Positions 44,402-53,233 of a stretch of DNA of 64,000 nucleotides are shown in pieces. The notes beneath the pieces are model-generated. The model made no database searches and was not told where the DNA came from. It saw only the letters and a list, made by a program, of their open reading frames with translations. A program made the position numbers and the translations under genes. Positions within the stretch are counted from its first letter, which is position 1. Every line of letters starts with the position of its first letter. This DNA is from Bradyrhizobium japonicum USDA 6 (lineage in GTDB: Bacteria; Pseudomonadota; Alphaproteobacteria; Rhizobiales; Xanthobacteraceae). The stretch lies in assembly GCF_000284375.1 (NCBI RefSeq), contig NC_017249.1, positions 1,900,001 through 1,964,000 on the forward strand, in the 5' to 3' direction.

Positions 44402-47362
44402 CTACCTCTTCTTCCACCCACCCCGTCGCCCCGGCTGCCCGCCCGTCGACTTCGGCGCGGGCCCGAACTCCGGTCCCGACTGCCGTGAGTCCGTCGGCTG
44501 GATGATCCGGCTCGTGCTGCCGAACGGTTTTGACGGCAGGCTCGGGTTTTCGCGGTAGGGCAACGACTCCGGCCCGTGCATCTCGTCGAGATGCGGCTTG
44601 TGCACCTTCGAGCCGCTGCCGCCGCCGCTGGCTTTCAGCGCGGAGCTCACGGTTTTCTTCTTCATGGCGCTGACGGGCAAATTCGCGGCGTCGCCGTACT
44701 TCTTGGTGCCGGCGTAGGCGCCGGCCTTGACTTGCACGGTGCGTTGCTTGGCGGTGGGGTCGTCGACCACCGCGAGCTCCGTGGCGCGCAGGCGCTTGAC
44801 TTCGTCGCGGAGGCGGGCGGCTTCCTCGAAGTTCAGATCGGCGGCGGCCTCGCGCATACGGGTTTCGAGATCGGCGAGCACGGCTTCGAAATTGTGACCG
44901 ATCGAAATGACGTCGTCGGTCATGTCGTGGCCGCCGACCTCGACCAGCACGTGGTCGCGCTCGTAGACGGAGTTGAGGATGTCGCCGATCTGCTTCTTCA
45001 CACTCTCCGGCGTGATGCCGTTGGCGGTGTTGTACTCGACCTGCTTTTCGCGGCGCCGGTTGGTTTCCGCGATGGCGCGCTCCATCGAGCCCGTCATCTG
45101 GTCGGCGTAGAGGATCACCTGGCCGTCGACGTTGCGCGCGGCACGGCCGATGGTCTGAATCAAGGACGTTTCACTGCGCAAAAAACCTTCCTTGTCGGCG
45201 TCCAGAATCGCGACCAGCGCGCATTCGGGAATGTCGAGGCCTTCGCGCAAGAGGTTGATGCCGACCAGCGCGTCGAACGCGCCGAGGCGGAGATCCCGGA
45301 TGATCTCGATGCGCTCGATGGTGTCGATATCGGAGTGCATGTAGCGGACGCGAATCCCCTGCTCATGCAGATATTCGGTGAGGTCCTCCGCCATGCGCTT
45401 GGTGAGCACGGTGATCAGCGAGCGGTAGCCGGCCTGGGCGGTGGCACGGACCTCGCCGACGAGATCGTCGACCTGGGTGCGGGCGGGGCGGATGTTGACG
45501 GGAGGATCAATGAGCCCCGTCGGTCTGATCACCTGTTCGACGAACACGCCACCGCTCTCGTTCAGCTCCCAGCCGCCCGGCGTTGCCGACACCGCAACCG
45601 TCTGCGGCCGCATCATGTCCCACTCCTCGAAGCGGAGCGGGCGGTTGTCCATGCAGGAGGGCAAACGGAAGCCGTATTCGGCCAGCGTCGCCTTGCGGCG
45701 GAAGTCGCCGCGGAACATGCCGCCGATCTGCGGCACGGTGACGTGGCTCTCGTCGGCGAACACCAGCGCGTTGTCGGGGACGTATTCGAACAGCGTCGGC
45801 GGCGGCTCGCCGGGCAGGCGCCCGGTGAGATAGCGCGAATAGTTCTCGATGCCGGCGCAGCTTCCCGTCGCCTCCATCATCTCGAGATCGAAGGTGGTGC
45901 GCTGCTCCAGCCGCTGCGCTTCCAGAAGACGGCCCTGGTCGTGCAGTTGGTCGAGCCGCTGCTTCAGCTCCGATTTGATCGACTTGATCGCCTGCACCAG
46001 CGTCGGGCGCGGCGTCACGTAGTGCGAGTTGGCATACATCTTGATGAATTCGAGCTCATCCTGCTTGTGGCCGGTGAGCGGATCGAACTCCTCGATGGTC
46101 TCGATGGTGTCGCCGAACAGGTTCACGCGCCAGGCCCGGTCCTCATAGTGCGCCGGGAAGATGTCGATGACGTCGCCGCGCACGCGAAACGTGCCGCGGG
46201 TAAAATCGGCCTGGGTGCGCTTGTACTGGAGGGCGACGAGGTCGGCGATGAGCTGGCGCTGGTCGATGCGCTCGCCCTTTTTCAGCGCGAAGGTCATCGC
46301 GGTGTAGGTCTCGACCGAGCCGATACCGTAGATGCAGGACACCGACGCCACGATGATGACGTCGTCGCGTTCGAGCAGCGCGCGCGTCGCCGAGTGGCGC
46401 ATGCGGTCGATCTGCTCGTTGATCGAAGAATCCTTTTCGATGTAGGTGTCGGTGCGTGGAACGTAGGCTTCCGGCTGGTAGTAGTCGTAATAGCTGACGA
46501 AATACTCGACCGCGTTGTCGGGGAAAAAGCTCTTGAACTCGCCATAGAGCTGGGCGGCGAGCGTCTTGTTCGGCGCCAGGATGATGGCGGGCCGCTGCGT
46601 CGCCTCGATCACCTTGGCCATGGTGTAGGTCTTGCCGCTTCCGGTGACGCCGAGCAGCACTTGGCTGCGGTCGTTACGCTGGATGCCTTCGACGAGTTCG
46701 GCGATCGCGGTCGGCTGGTCGCCGCGCGGCTGGTAGGGCGATTTGATCTCGAAGCGCACGCCGCCTTCGGACTTCTCCGGGCGCGGCGGCCGGTGCGGGG
46801 TCCACACCTTGGTGGAGCCGTCGTCCTTGCGGAATTCCGGCCGGCCCTCGCGGATCAGCGATTCCAGCGCGTCCGCGGTGGCCTTGACGCCGAGCGCCTC
46901 CATCTTGGTGCGCGGTGGCCGCGCCAGCGCCTCGGCATCGTCCTCTTCGGTGGGAAGTCCGAGCTGCCGCGCCAGTTCCGGGTCGAGCGTCGGGATCGTG
47001 GCGGCGGTGCCGTAATTGGCCTGCGGCGCCTCGTCGAAACCGCCGCTCTCCGAAGCGCGCGCCCCGGGCGGCTGCGGATTGGGACGAAGCGGCATCGGTC
47101 GCGTCGTATCCTGCGGAAACTCCTTCGGCGTCGAGGCGCGTGCGCGATGGGCGGCAGCCTCGCCCCCGGCGCGGCGGTCGCGCGAATTGTCCGGCGGCGG
47201 CTGCAGCCCGGTGCCTGATCCCAGTCCGGCATCGCCGCGATTGATCGCGGGATTGAGCAACTCGGCCAGCGCCGGCCCGATCGGCTGCACGTCAGGGCGG
47301 TGCGCCTTGGAGTTCGGGGCTTTGGATTTGGGGGATTTCGGGGGAGCAGGTTTCTTCGCCAT
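44402..47362 (-). CDS. uvrB: UvrABC excinuclease subunit B, extended form
   Basis: 986 residues against ~670 in E. coli. The helicase core starts near 200: [24 protein letters not shown], Walker A GVTGSGKT (238-245), the beta-hairpin [21 protein letters not shown] that clamps damaged DNA, DEAD-like [15 protein letters not shown] and motif [12 protein letters not shown]; the UVR motif that binds UvrC is [27 protein letters not shown]. The first ~200 residues are Pro/Ala/Arg-rich and largely disordered, and ~110 residues follow the UVR motif, rich in Lys/Gly. The partner uvrC is at 287-2350. Confidence 0.97.
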   Translation of the reverse strand: MAKKPAPPKSPKSKAPNSKAHRPDVQPIGPALAELLNPAINRGDAGLGSGTGLQPPPDNSRDRRAGGEAAAHRARASTPKEFPQDTTRPMPLRPNPQPPGARASESGGFDEAPQANYGTAATIPTLDPELARQLGLPTEEDDAEALARPPRTKMEALGVKATADALESLIREGRPEFRKDDGSTKVWTPHRPPRPEKSEGGVRFEIKSPYQPRGDQPTAIAELVEGIQRNDRSQVLLGVTGSGKTYTMAKVIEATQRPAIILAPNKTLAAQLYGEFKSFFPDNAVEYFVSYYDYYQPEAYVPRTDTYIEKDSSINEQIDRMRHSATRALLERDDVIIVASVSCIYGIGSVETYTAMTFALKKGERIDQRQLIADLVALQYKRTQADFTRGTFRVRGDVIDIFPAHYEDRAWRVNLFGDTIETIEEFDPLTGHKQDELEFIKMYANSHYVTPRPTLVQAIKSIKSELKQRLDQLHDQGRLLEAQRLEQRTTFDLEMMEATGSCAGIENYSRYLTGRLPGEPPPTLFEYVPDNALVFADESHVTVPQIGGMFRGDFRRKATLAEYGFRLPSCMDNRPLRFEEWDMMRPQTVAVSATPGGWELNESGGVFVEQVIRPTGLIDPPVNIRPARTQVDDLVGEVRATAQAGYRSLITVLTKRMAEDLTEYLHEQGIRVRYMHSDIDTIERIEIIRDLRLGAFDALVGINLLREGLDIPECALVAILDADKEGFLRSETSLIQTIGRAARNVDGQVILYADQMTGSMERAIAETNRRREKQVEYNTANGITPESVKKQIGDILNSVYERDHVLVEVGGHDMTDDVISIGHNFEAVLADLETRMREAAADLNFEEAARLRDEVKRLRATELAVVDDPTAKQRTVQVKAGAYAGTKKYGDAANLPVSAMKKKTVSSALKASGGGSGSKVHKPHLDEMHGPESLPYRENPSLPSKPFGSTSRIIQPTDSRQSGPEFGPAPKSTGGQPGRRGGWKKR

Positions 47363-47451
47363 GCCCCGAATATGGGACGAGTCAGCCCTTCAGAAAAGAG
47401 CGAAGGTACGTCCGTGCTCGGGCTGCTGACAGCAGGTTGGCAGCAGCCTCT

Positions 47452-47682
47452 TTAAGCCGCAGGCGGCGGGGCCTCGTCGTTGTTGCTCGCCCGATACGGT
47501 TCGAGGATGTCGAGATGGATCCCGCCGCAATCGGTGCAGCGCATGGTCCAGTACTCACATCCGGCGCGGCCGCCGATCACGCGGAGCACCGCGAGATCGC
47601 CGTCGCATTCGGGGCATTTCGACAGCACATTGCGGGCGTAGATCCTCGGCCGCGGCGTGTCTTCGAATTCGATGACTGACAT
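47452..47682 (-). CDS. Small zinc-ribbon protein of unknown function
   Basis: 76 residues. Two CxxC pairs (SKCPECDGD and MRCTDCGGIH) with an extra Cys between, forming a probable zinc ribbon, followed by a Pro/Ala tail. GGGGGAACCGGTC precedes the ATG. Soluble. No family assignment. Confidence 0.72.
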   Translation of the reverse strand: MSVIEFEDTPRPRIYARNVLSKCPECDGDLAVLRVIGGRAGCEYWTMRCTDCGGIHLDILEPYRASNNDEAPPPAA

Positions 47683-47736
47683 GACCGGTTCCCCCTTTAT
47701 GCTGCGCCGTCCCCTGGTTCGCTTGGAGTCCCGCGC

Positions 47737-47964
47737 TTATTCGTCGTCGTGGTCGTCGGCCCGCCGGCGGAAGCGGTCGATGTGGTGCTTGGCATCGGCG
47801 ATCGCCGCCATCTGATCGGGCCAGGCGAAACCGACTTCCATTGCCGGAAACAGCACGCCGTCGATGGCGAGGGGGCTGAGATCGGCGCGGCGGATGCGGG
47901 CGTGCCAGAGGCCCTTGCCAGCCTCGAAGGATTCGATGTCAAAACCGTCGTAGAGAGTTGTCAT
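47737..47964 (-). CDS. Small protein of unknown function
   Basis: 75 residues from the ATG at 47964 (TTLYDGFDIESFEAGKGLWHARIRRADLSPLAIDGVLFPAMEVGFAWPD...); an upstream extension to 48042 is possible. Two beta strands then a helix ending RFRRRADDHDDE. No family recognised; it lies just upstream of the zinc-ribbon gene on the same strand. Confidence 0.62.
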   Translation of the reverse strand: MTTLYDGFDIESFEAGKGLWHARIRRADLSPLAIDGVLFPAMEVGFAWPDQMAAIADAKHHIDRFRRRADDHDDE

Positions 47965-48087
47965 TGCAGTCCCCAATGTTCCGTAAGTGTCTTGTTGAAG
48001 GGTCAGGGGACCACGTTTGGCGGGTTCAGTATGTGAAGACATTCACAAGCGGTCGGCTTTTTTGCCCAGGGCCTCGTTGAACGGACG

Positions 48088-49005
48088 TCAGTTCCGTGGT
48101 GCGGTGCGGCCGATCCGCCTGGCGGGGCGCGCGGCCGGCTCCGAGGCCGCCCGCATGATCCAGCGCCGGAACGCGGCGAAGTCGCGCTGCTCGGTCTGAA
48201 AACTGCGATACAACAGGTACCAGCGCATGCCCTTGGGAACCGAGAGATCGAATGGCGCGACCAGCCGGCCGGCGGCGAGATCGTCATCGATATAGGGCCG
48301 GATGCCCATGGCGATACCGAGGCCGTCGGCGGCGGCCTGCAGCGCCTGGCCGTAGAACTGGAATTCCGGTCCGCGCGCGTTGATGCGGGTGAGGTTCGCG
48401 GCCTTGAGCCAGATCGGCCAATCCTCCGGCGAATGCGTGACGCGGATCAGGCTTGGCCCTTTAAGGTCGGCGGGCCGCTTCAGGCCGGTGGCGAGGCGAG
48501 GCACGCAGACCGGCGTGAGGTCGCCGGCGAATAGCGGCTCGGCGACCAGGCCGGGCCAGTCGCCGGTGCCGAGCTTGATACCGCAGCTCCAGTCCTCGCC
48601 GAATGGGACCTCGGCACCGCCGGTGGTGAAGCGCACCTCGATGTCGGGCTCCTCGCTGCGAAACTCCGACAGGCGCGGGATCAGCCAGCGCATCGCAAAG
48701 GTGTGGCCGACGCCGATGGTGAGCACGCGGACGCTGGAGGGCGCCGTCACCTGCGCGGTGAGGCTTGCCAGCGCGTCGAAGATCGGCGTCAGCCCGCTTT
48801 GATAGGCGCGGCCTGCCTGCGTCAGCGCGAGCTTGTTGGCCTTGCGCTCGAACAGCGCGACGCCGAGACGTTCCTCCAGCAGATGCACCATGCGGCTGAC
48901 GGCCGCCGCCGACACGCTGAGCTCGAGCCCTGCCGCGGCAAAGCTGCCGGTCCGCGCCGCCGCCTCGAATGCCTTGATGCCGTTGAGAAACAGCAGCCGC
49001 CGCAA
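48088..49005 (-). CDS. LysR-family transcriptional regulator (GcvA-like)
   Basis: 305 residues from a TTG at 49005 (RRLLFLNGIKAFEAAARTGSF), chosen because it gives the usual GcvA-type N-terminus with AGGG upstream; an ATG at 49092 would add 29 residues. HTH: FAAAGLELSVSAAAVSRMVHLLEERLGVALFERKANKLALTQAG. The effector domain (DWPIWLKAANLTRI, ALQAAADGLGIAMGIRPYIDDDL) is typical. It is divergent from the TauE/SafE exporter gene and may regulate it. Confidence 0.87.
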   Translation of the reverse strand: MRRLLFLNGIKAFEAAARTGSFAAAGLELSVSAAAVSRMVHLLEERLGVALFERKANKLALTQAGRAYQSGLTPIFDALASLTAQVTAPSSVRVLTIGVGHTFAMRWLIPRLSEFRSEEPDIEVRFTTGGAEVPFGEDWSCGIKLGTGDWPGLVAEPLFAGDLTPVCVPRLATGLKRPADLKGPSLIRVTHSPEDWPIWLKAANLTRINARGPEFQFYGQALQAAADGLGIAMGIRPYIDDDLAAGRLVAPFDLSVPKGMRWYLLYRSFQTEQRDFAAFRRWIMRAASEPAARPARRIGRTAPRN

Positions 49006-49127
49006 ATGACCGACCCTCAGGAAAGCTGATGCAAGGCCAAGATAACTCAGTTTGCGAAGCCGGGGCAAGCGAGGCACAAGAATGAGAGTCATTCCAAGTT
49101 GTGTTGTTGAAGCGAGGGCGGTGCCTT

Positions 49128-49271
49128 CGCCTCTCCCCGCCTGCGGGGAGAGGCCGGAATTTGCGACAGCAAATTCCGGGTGAGGGGGACTCTCCGCGAG
49201 TCCCTCTGCCACCTTCCTTGCGGAGACTCCCCCTCACCCCACCCTCTCCCCGCAAGCGGGGCGAGGGAGTG
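49128..49271. repeat. Palindromic repeat, CTCTCCCCGC family, copy 2
   Basis: CCTCTCCCCGCCTGCGGGGAGAGG at the left, CCCTCTCCCCGCAAGCGGGG at the right, with GGAATTTGCGACAGCAAATTCC inside. Fills most of the 307 bp between the divergent lysR and exporter genes, so the promoters lie close to or inside it. Confidence 0.75.
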
Positions 49272-49312
49272 ATGCAGCCTTCGTCCGTTACGCGCTTGCA
49301 GGAGAATCTCTC

Positions 49313-50092
49313 GTGACGCCCATCATGATCGCGGCCCTTGGATTGCTGATGGTCGCCACCGCGTTCCTGTCGGGGCTGTTCGGCATGGCGGGCGGGCTGA
49401 TCCTGATCGGCGTGCTGCTGGCGCTGATGCCGCTGCCGACCGCGATGGTGCTGCATGCGATCACGCAGATGGCCTCGAACGGCTGGCGCGCGTTCCTGTG
49501 GCGGGCGCATATCCGCTGGCGGCCGGTCGCGAACTACATGGTCGGCGCTGCCATCGCGCTCGCGGCCTGGTCGCTCACCCGCTATGTGCCGGACAAGCCG
49601 ATGGCGCTGCTGCTGCTCGGCGTCACCCCGTTCATGGCGCGACTGCTGCCGTCGAACATCAAGCCGGATCCCGACCGTCTCTGGCAGGGCACCGTCTATG
49701 GCACGATCTGCATGGGCTTGATGCTGATGACCGGCGTGTCGGGACCGTTGCTCGACACCTTCTTCCTCGGCGGCGATTTCGGCCGGCGCGAGAAGGTGGC
49801 GACGAAGGCGATGTGCCAGCTCGTCAGCCATTTCACCAAGCTCGTCTATTTCGGCGGCATCATCGACCAGGCCGCGAGCCTCGATCCCGTGCTCGCCGGC
49901 GTCGCGATTCTCGCCTCGATGCTCGGCACCACGCTGGCGCGGCGCATCCTCGAAGCCATGACCGACCAGCAATTCGTGGCCTGGTCGAACAAGCTGATCA
50001 CCACCATCGCCTGCTACTATATGGCCTATGGCGGCTGGCTCCTGGTTCGCACGCCGGTGCTGGCGGCCTTCGACAAGGGAGGTTTGCAATGA
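49313..50092 (+). CDS. TauE/SafE (TSUP) family anion exporter
   Basis: 259 residues from the GTG at 49313; GGAGAATC upstream fits this start, and an ATG at 49325 is the alternative. About eight membrane helices with the TSUP motif at the start (ATAFLSGLFGMAGGLILIGVLLA) and again in the second half (GVSGPLLDTFFLGGDFGRREKVATKAMCQLVSHFTK). The family moves sulfite, sulfoacetate or similar organosulfur anions. It overlaps the next small gene (ATGA). Confidence 0.88.
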   Translation: MTPIMIAALGLLMVATAFLSGLFGMAGGLILIGVLLALMPLPTAMVLHAITQMASNGWRAFLWRAHIRWRPVANYMVGAAIALAAWSLTRYVPDKPMALLLLGVTPFMARLLPSNIKPDPDRLWQGTVYGTICMGLMLMTGVSGPLLDTFFLGGDFGRREKVATKAMCQLVSHFTKLVYFGGIIDQAASLDPVLAGVAILASMLGTTLARRILEAMTDQQFVAWSNKLITTIACYYMAYGGWLLVRTPVLAAFDKGGLQ

Positions 50093-50319
50093 GCGAGATT
50101 GCCGATCCGCTGGTGCTGGACTTCGTCGAATGGGTCGCCCGCGAGCCGCGCGCCTATGCCGAGGTGATCGCGACCTGGAAGACCTCGTGTCCGCGCCTCA
50201 CCATCTGGGAAGACGCCGCCGAGCGGGGCTACGTCACCCGCGAAACACTGCCTGGCATCGGGCTGATCATCGCGGTGACGACGGACGGCGAGAAGTTGCT
50301 GCGCACCAACGGGCGGTAG
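50089..50319 (+). CDS. Small conserved protein coupled to the TauE/SafE exporter
   Basis: 76 residues from the ATG at 50089, overlapping the exporter stop. ADPLVLDFVEWVAREPRAYAEVIATWKTSCPRLTIWEDAAERGYV, then IIAVTTDGEKLLRTNGR: a short winged-helix-like layout with one cysteine, but no certain family. The overlap implies a common function. Confidence 0.72.
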   Translation: MSEIADPLVLDFVEWVAREPRAYAEVIATWKTSCPRLTIWEDAAERGYVTRETLPGIGLIIAVTTDGEKLLRTNGR

Positions 50320-50347
50320 TTTCTTCGCCTCTCCCCGCGCCCTCACG

Positions 50348-50446
50348 GTCATCATCCGCGAAGGCGGATGATCCAGTATACACCAGCCGTCATGTGTCTC
50401 ACGACCGCCGCGGTGTACTGGATGCCCCGCCAGCGCGGGGCATGAC
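50348..50446. repeat. Palindromic repeat, GCGGGGCATCCAGTA family, copy 2
   Basis: GTCATCATCCGCGAAGGCGG-ATGATCCAGTATACACC on the left, inverted to GGTGTACTGGATGCCCCGCC and CGCGGGGCATGAC on the right. Shares GCGGGGCAT/CCAGTA blocks with 40437-40556. Confidence 0.7.
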
Positions 50447-50480
50447 AGCGAAATTTGTAGTGCGCATCTCTCACCACATC

Positions 50481-50560
50481 GTCATTGCGAGCGCCGGCGA
50501 AGCAATCCAGAATGTCTCCGCGGCGGTAGTCTGGATTGCTCCGCTGCGCTCGCAAGAATG
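50481..50560. repeat. Palindromic repeat, GTCATTGCGAG family, copy 2
   Basis: GTCATTGCGAGCGCCGGCGAAGCAATCCAGAATG and CTGGATTGCTCCGCTGCGCTCGCAAG, the same outer and inner blocks as at 22811-22895 and 63813-63890. Its right end runs into the upstream region of the glutathione transferase gene. Confidence 0.75.
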
Positions 50561-50571
50561 GAACACCAGCC

Positions 50572-51270
50572 ATGTCGCTCAAGCTCTTCGAACTCGTCGG
50601 TACCGATGCCGCGCGCCCGTTCAGCCCGTATTGCTGGCGCACGCGAATGGCGCTGGCGCACAAGGGCCTGTCGGTGGAATCGCTGCCCTGGCGCTTCACC
50701 GAGAAGAGCGCGATTTCGCCGCACGGCTCGGAGAAGGTCCCGGTGCTCCTGCATCATGACAAGCCCGTGATCGATTCCTGGGCGATCGCGAACTATCTCG
50801 AAGACAATTTTCCGGACCAGCCGTCGCTGTTCGGCGGCGAGGGCGGCCGCGCCATGGCGCGCATGCTCAATGCCTGGGGCGACATCGCCATCGTCGGCGG
50901 CATCTTTCCGCTGATCATCGCCGACATCCCCAAGAACCTCGCGGAGGTCGATGCCACCTATTTCCGCCAGTCCCGCGAGGCGCGTTTCGGCGGCAAAACG
51001 CTGGAAGACGTGATGGCGAGCCGCGGCACCGGCGTGGTCGCGTTCCGCAAATCGCTCGAGGTGATGCGGCGGGCCCTGAAGAGGCAGCCCTTCATCGGCG
51101 GCAGCGCGCCGAACTACGCCGACTACATCGTGTTCGGCGGCTTTCAGTGGGCCCGCGTGACGAGCCCGTTCAAGCTGCTGGAGAGCGATGATCCCGTCTA
51201 CGCGTGGCGCGAGAACCTGCTCGACGCGTTCGACGGCATGGCGCGTAAGTCGCCGGGGCATCCAGTCTAG
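50572..51270 (+). CDS. Glutathione S-transferase family protein
   Basis: 232 residues from the ATG at 50572. A thioredoxin-fold N-terminal domain (LKLFELVGTDAARPFSPYCWRTRMALAHKGL) with Ser/Cys in the active-site helix, the cis-Pro loop EKVPVLLHH and the DSWAIANYLED glutathione motif, then an all-helical C-terminal domain. The substrate is unknown; the SPYCWR motif resembles the beta-etherase/LigE-like branch rather than classical GSTs. Confidence 0.85.
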   Translation: MSLKLFELVGTDAARPFSPYCWRTRMALAHKGLSVESLPWRFTEKSAISPHGSEKVPVLLHHDKPVIDSWAIANYLEDNFPDQPSLFGGEGGRAMARMLNAWGDIAIVGGIFPLIIADIPKNLAEVDATYFRQSREARFGGKTLEDVMASRGTGVVAFRKSLEVMRRALKRQPFIGGSAPNYADYIVFGGFQWARVTSPFKLLESDDPVYAWRENLLDAFDGMARKSPGHPV

Positions 51271-51274
51271 CTTC

Positions 51275-51358
51275 GTAGCCCGGATGGAGTGCAGCGCTAT
51301 CCGGGGCCGGCGCCTGCGGAACGAATTCCGGATTACGCTTGCGCTCCATCCGGGCTAC
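51275..51358. repeat. Palindrome GTAGCCCGGATGGAG...CTCCATCCGGGCTAC
   Basis: Exact 15-bp inverted ends GTAGCCCGGATGGAG / CTCCATCCGGGCTAC. The last ~25 bp form the 3' end of the CWC gene, so the element contributes its final codons. One copy in the window. Confidence 0.75.
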
Positions 51359-51560
51359 GCGCCTCCGCTGCCAGTTGCCGCAAACACTCCCGGCACAAAC
51401 AATCCTCGCCCTTGACCGGCATCGGCAGCCGCGCCGTTTCCTCCGCGCACCAGCAGTTTCCCGAGAGATCGCAGCCGAATTCGGTGCCGCAACGTGAGCA
51501 GGCGAGGCGGCGCGGTTCCGGCAAGGGAAATTCGAAGGGAAATTCTTTCGGATTTGTCAT
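51333..51560 (-). CDS. Cysteine-rich CWC family protein
   Basis: 75 residues with six or more cysteines in CSRCGTEFGCDLSGNCWC and CLCRECLRQL, the CWC signature. Probably binds zinc; function unknown. Its C-terminal codons fall within the palindromic repeat at 51275-51358. Confidence 0.8.
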   Translation of the reverse strand: MTNPKEFPFEFPLPEPRRLACSRCGTEFGCDLSGNCWCAEETARLPMPVKGEDCLCRECLRQLAAEARSPDGAQA

Positions 51561-51674
51561 GGTTTGCCCAAAGGCTTCGCCGTCATTTTCATGCCGGGTT
51601 CATCTCCCGCCACGGTATATTAGGCGCTGCGCTCAGACTCGGAAAGCGGTTGGCAACGCGCGAAGGACACATCG

Positions 51675-53231
51675 ATGGCCCGCGATTCGCAAGCTGCCCT
51701 CGTCGCGCTCAACCGCTTCGGTTTCGGAGCGCGCGGCGGGGCGTCCGGCGATCTCATCAACGCGGCATCCGATCCGCGCGGCTTCGTGAAGGCGGAACTC
51801 GCGCGCCCCAACGGCGTGCTGCTGGAGGCGCCGGGGCTGCAATCGACGCCGCAACTCGGGCAGGCCGTGTTCGCCTATCAGGACCAGGTCAAGCAGGCGC
51901 GCGAGGCCGCGAAGGCCGCTGCGCCCGCTGAAGGAGCGCAGCAGGCACCGGCCGATCAGAAGCCGGGGCTGCGCCGCAATCTCTCGCTGAACGCGGTCGC
52001 GACCGAGATCGCCGGCCAGATGGCCGAGACCAAGCCCGTCGATAATTCGGCGAAGCCGGATACGATGCAGCCCAACGCTGCCGCGCCTCCGGCCGCCAAG
52101 CCCGCGCCGCAGCCGCTCAACGTGATCCAGAAAACCTTTCGCGCCGAGGCGCTGGCGCGCTTGCAACGCGCGACGCTGGTCGAGTGCGGCTTCACCGAGC
52201 GGCTCGTGGTGTTCTGGTCCAACCATTTCTGCATCTCAGCCAGCAAGGGCGAACTGGCGCGGATCTGGGCCGGCGCCTTCGAGCGCGAGGCGATCCGGCC
52301 GCATGTGCTCGGGCGTTTCGCCGACATGCTGAGGGCGGTCGAGCAGCATCCGGCGATGCTGTTCTTCCTCGACAACCAGCAATCGCTCGGGCCGGACTCG
52401 CGCGCCGGGCAAAACCGCAAGCGCGGGCTGAACGAAAATCTCGCGCGCGAGATCATGGAGCTGCATACGCTCGGCGTCGGCGGCGGCTACACGCAGGACG
52501 ACGTCACCTCGCTCGCGCGCATCATCACCGGCTGGACCTTTGCCGGACGGCAGGGACAGCTGGGAACGCCCGGCTCCTTCGTGTTCAACGCCAATGCGCA
52601 TCAGCCCGGGCCGCAGATGCTGCTCGGCAAGTCCTACGGGCCGACCGGCCTTGCGCAGGGCGAGGCCGCACTCGCCGACATCGCGCGGCATCCCTCGACC
52701 GCCAATTTCATCGCCACCAAATTCGTCCGCCATTTCGTTGCCGACGATCCGCCGCCGGCGCTTGTGGCACGGTTGCGCGACATCTTCGTCAAGACCGACG
52801 GCGATCTCAAGGCGATGGCTGTTGCGCTGGTCGATTCCGACGAAGCTTGGAAGGCGCCATTGACCAAGATGCGCTCGCCCTACGACTTCGTGGTCGCGAG
52901 TGGCCGGCTGCTCGCGCGCGTGCCAGAGGATCCCGGCGGCTATCTCAACAATCTGAACCTGCTCGGCCAGCCGCTGTGGTCGCCGGCCGGGCCGAACGGT
53001 TTTCCGGATACCAGCGCGGCCTGGGCGGCACCCGAAGGCATCAAGCTCCGGCTCGACATCGCGGCGCAAATGGGCGCCCGGCTCGGCAACAACATCGATC
53101 CGCTCGACCTGCTGGAGTTCGCGGCTGCGGATGCGGCCTCGATCGAGACGCGTAAAACCATCGAGCGCGCGGAGTCTCGGCAGCAGGCGCTTGCGCTGCT
53201 GCTGATGTCGCCGGAAATGCAGAGGAGATGA
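51675..53231 (+). CDS. DUF1800 domain-containing protein
   Basis: 518 residues. Begins ALVALNRFGFGARGG, the DUF1800 N-terminus; a Pro/Ala linker near 75-145; then the hallmark VVFWSNHFCIS, ENLAREIMELHTLGVGGGYTQDDVTSLARIITGW and a DMLRAVEQHPAMLFFLDN segment. DUF1800 and DUF1501 genes are paired in many genomes; the joint function is unknown. No signal peptide is seen. It overlaps the DUF1501 gene. Confidence 0.92.
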   Translation: MARDSQAALVALNRFGFGARGGASGDLINAASDPRGFVKAELARPNGVLLEAPGLQSTPQLGQAVFAYQDQVKQAREAAKAAAPAEGAQQAPADQKPGLRRNLSLNAVATEIAGQMAETKPVDNSAKPDTMQPNAAAPPAAKPAPQPLNVIQKTFRAEALARLQRATLVECGFTERLVVFWSNHFCISASKGELARIWAGAFEREAIRPHVLGRFADMLRAVEQHPAMLFFLDNQQSLGPDSRAGQNRKRGLNENLAREIMELHTLGVGGGYTQDDVTSLARIITGWTFAGRQGQLGTPGSFVFNANAHQPGPQMLLGKSYGPTGLAQGEAALADIARHPSTANFIATKFVRHFVADDPPPALVARLRDIFVKTDGDLKAMAVALVDSDEAWKAPLTKMRSPYDFVVASGRLLARVPEDPGGYLNNLNLLGQPLWSPAGPNGFPDTSAAWAAPEGIKLRLDIAAQMGARLGNNIDPLDLLEFAAADAASIETRKTIERAESRQQALALLLMSPEMQRR

Positions 53232-53233
53232 TG

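Noticed and set aside
44576..47218. 880-codon plus-strand frame opposite uvrB
   Set aside because: Shadow of uvrB in reverse; composition rich in Arg/His/Gly with no fold-like pattern.
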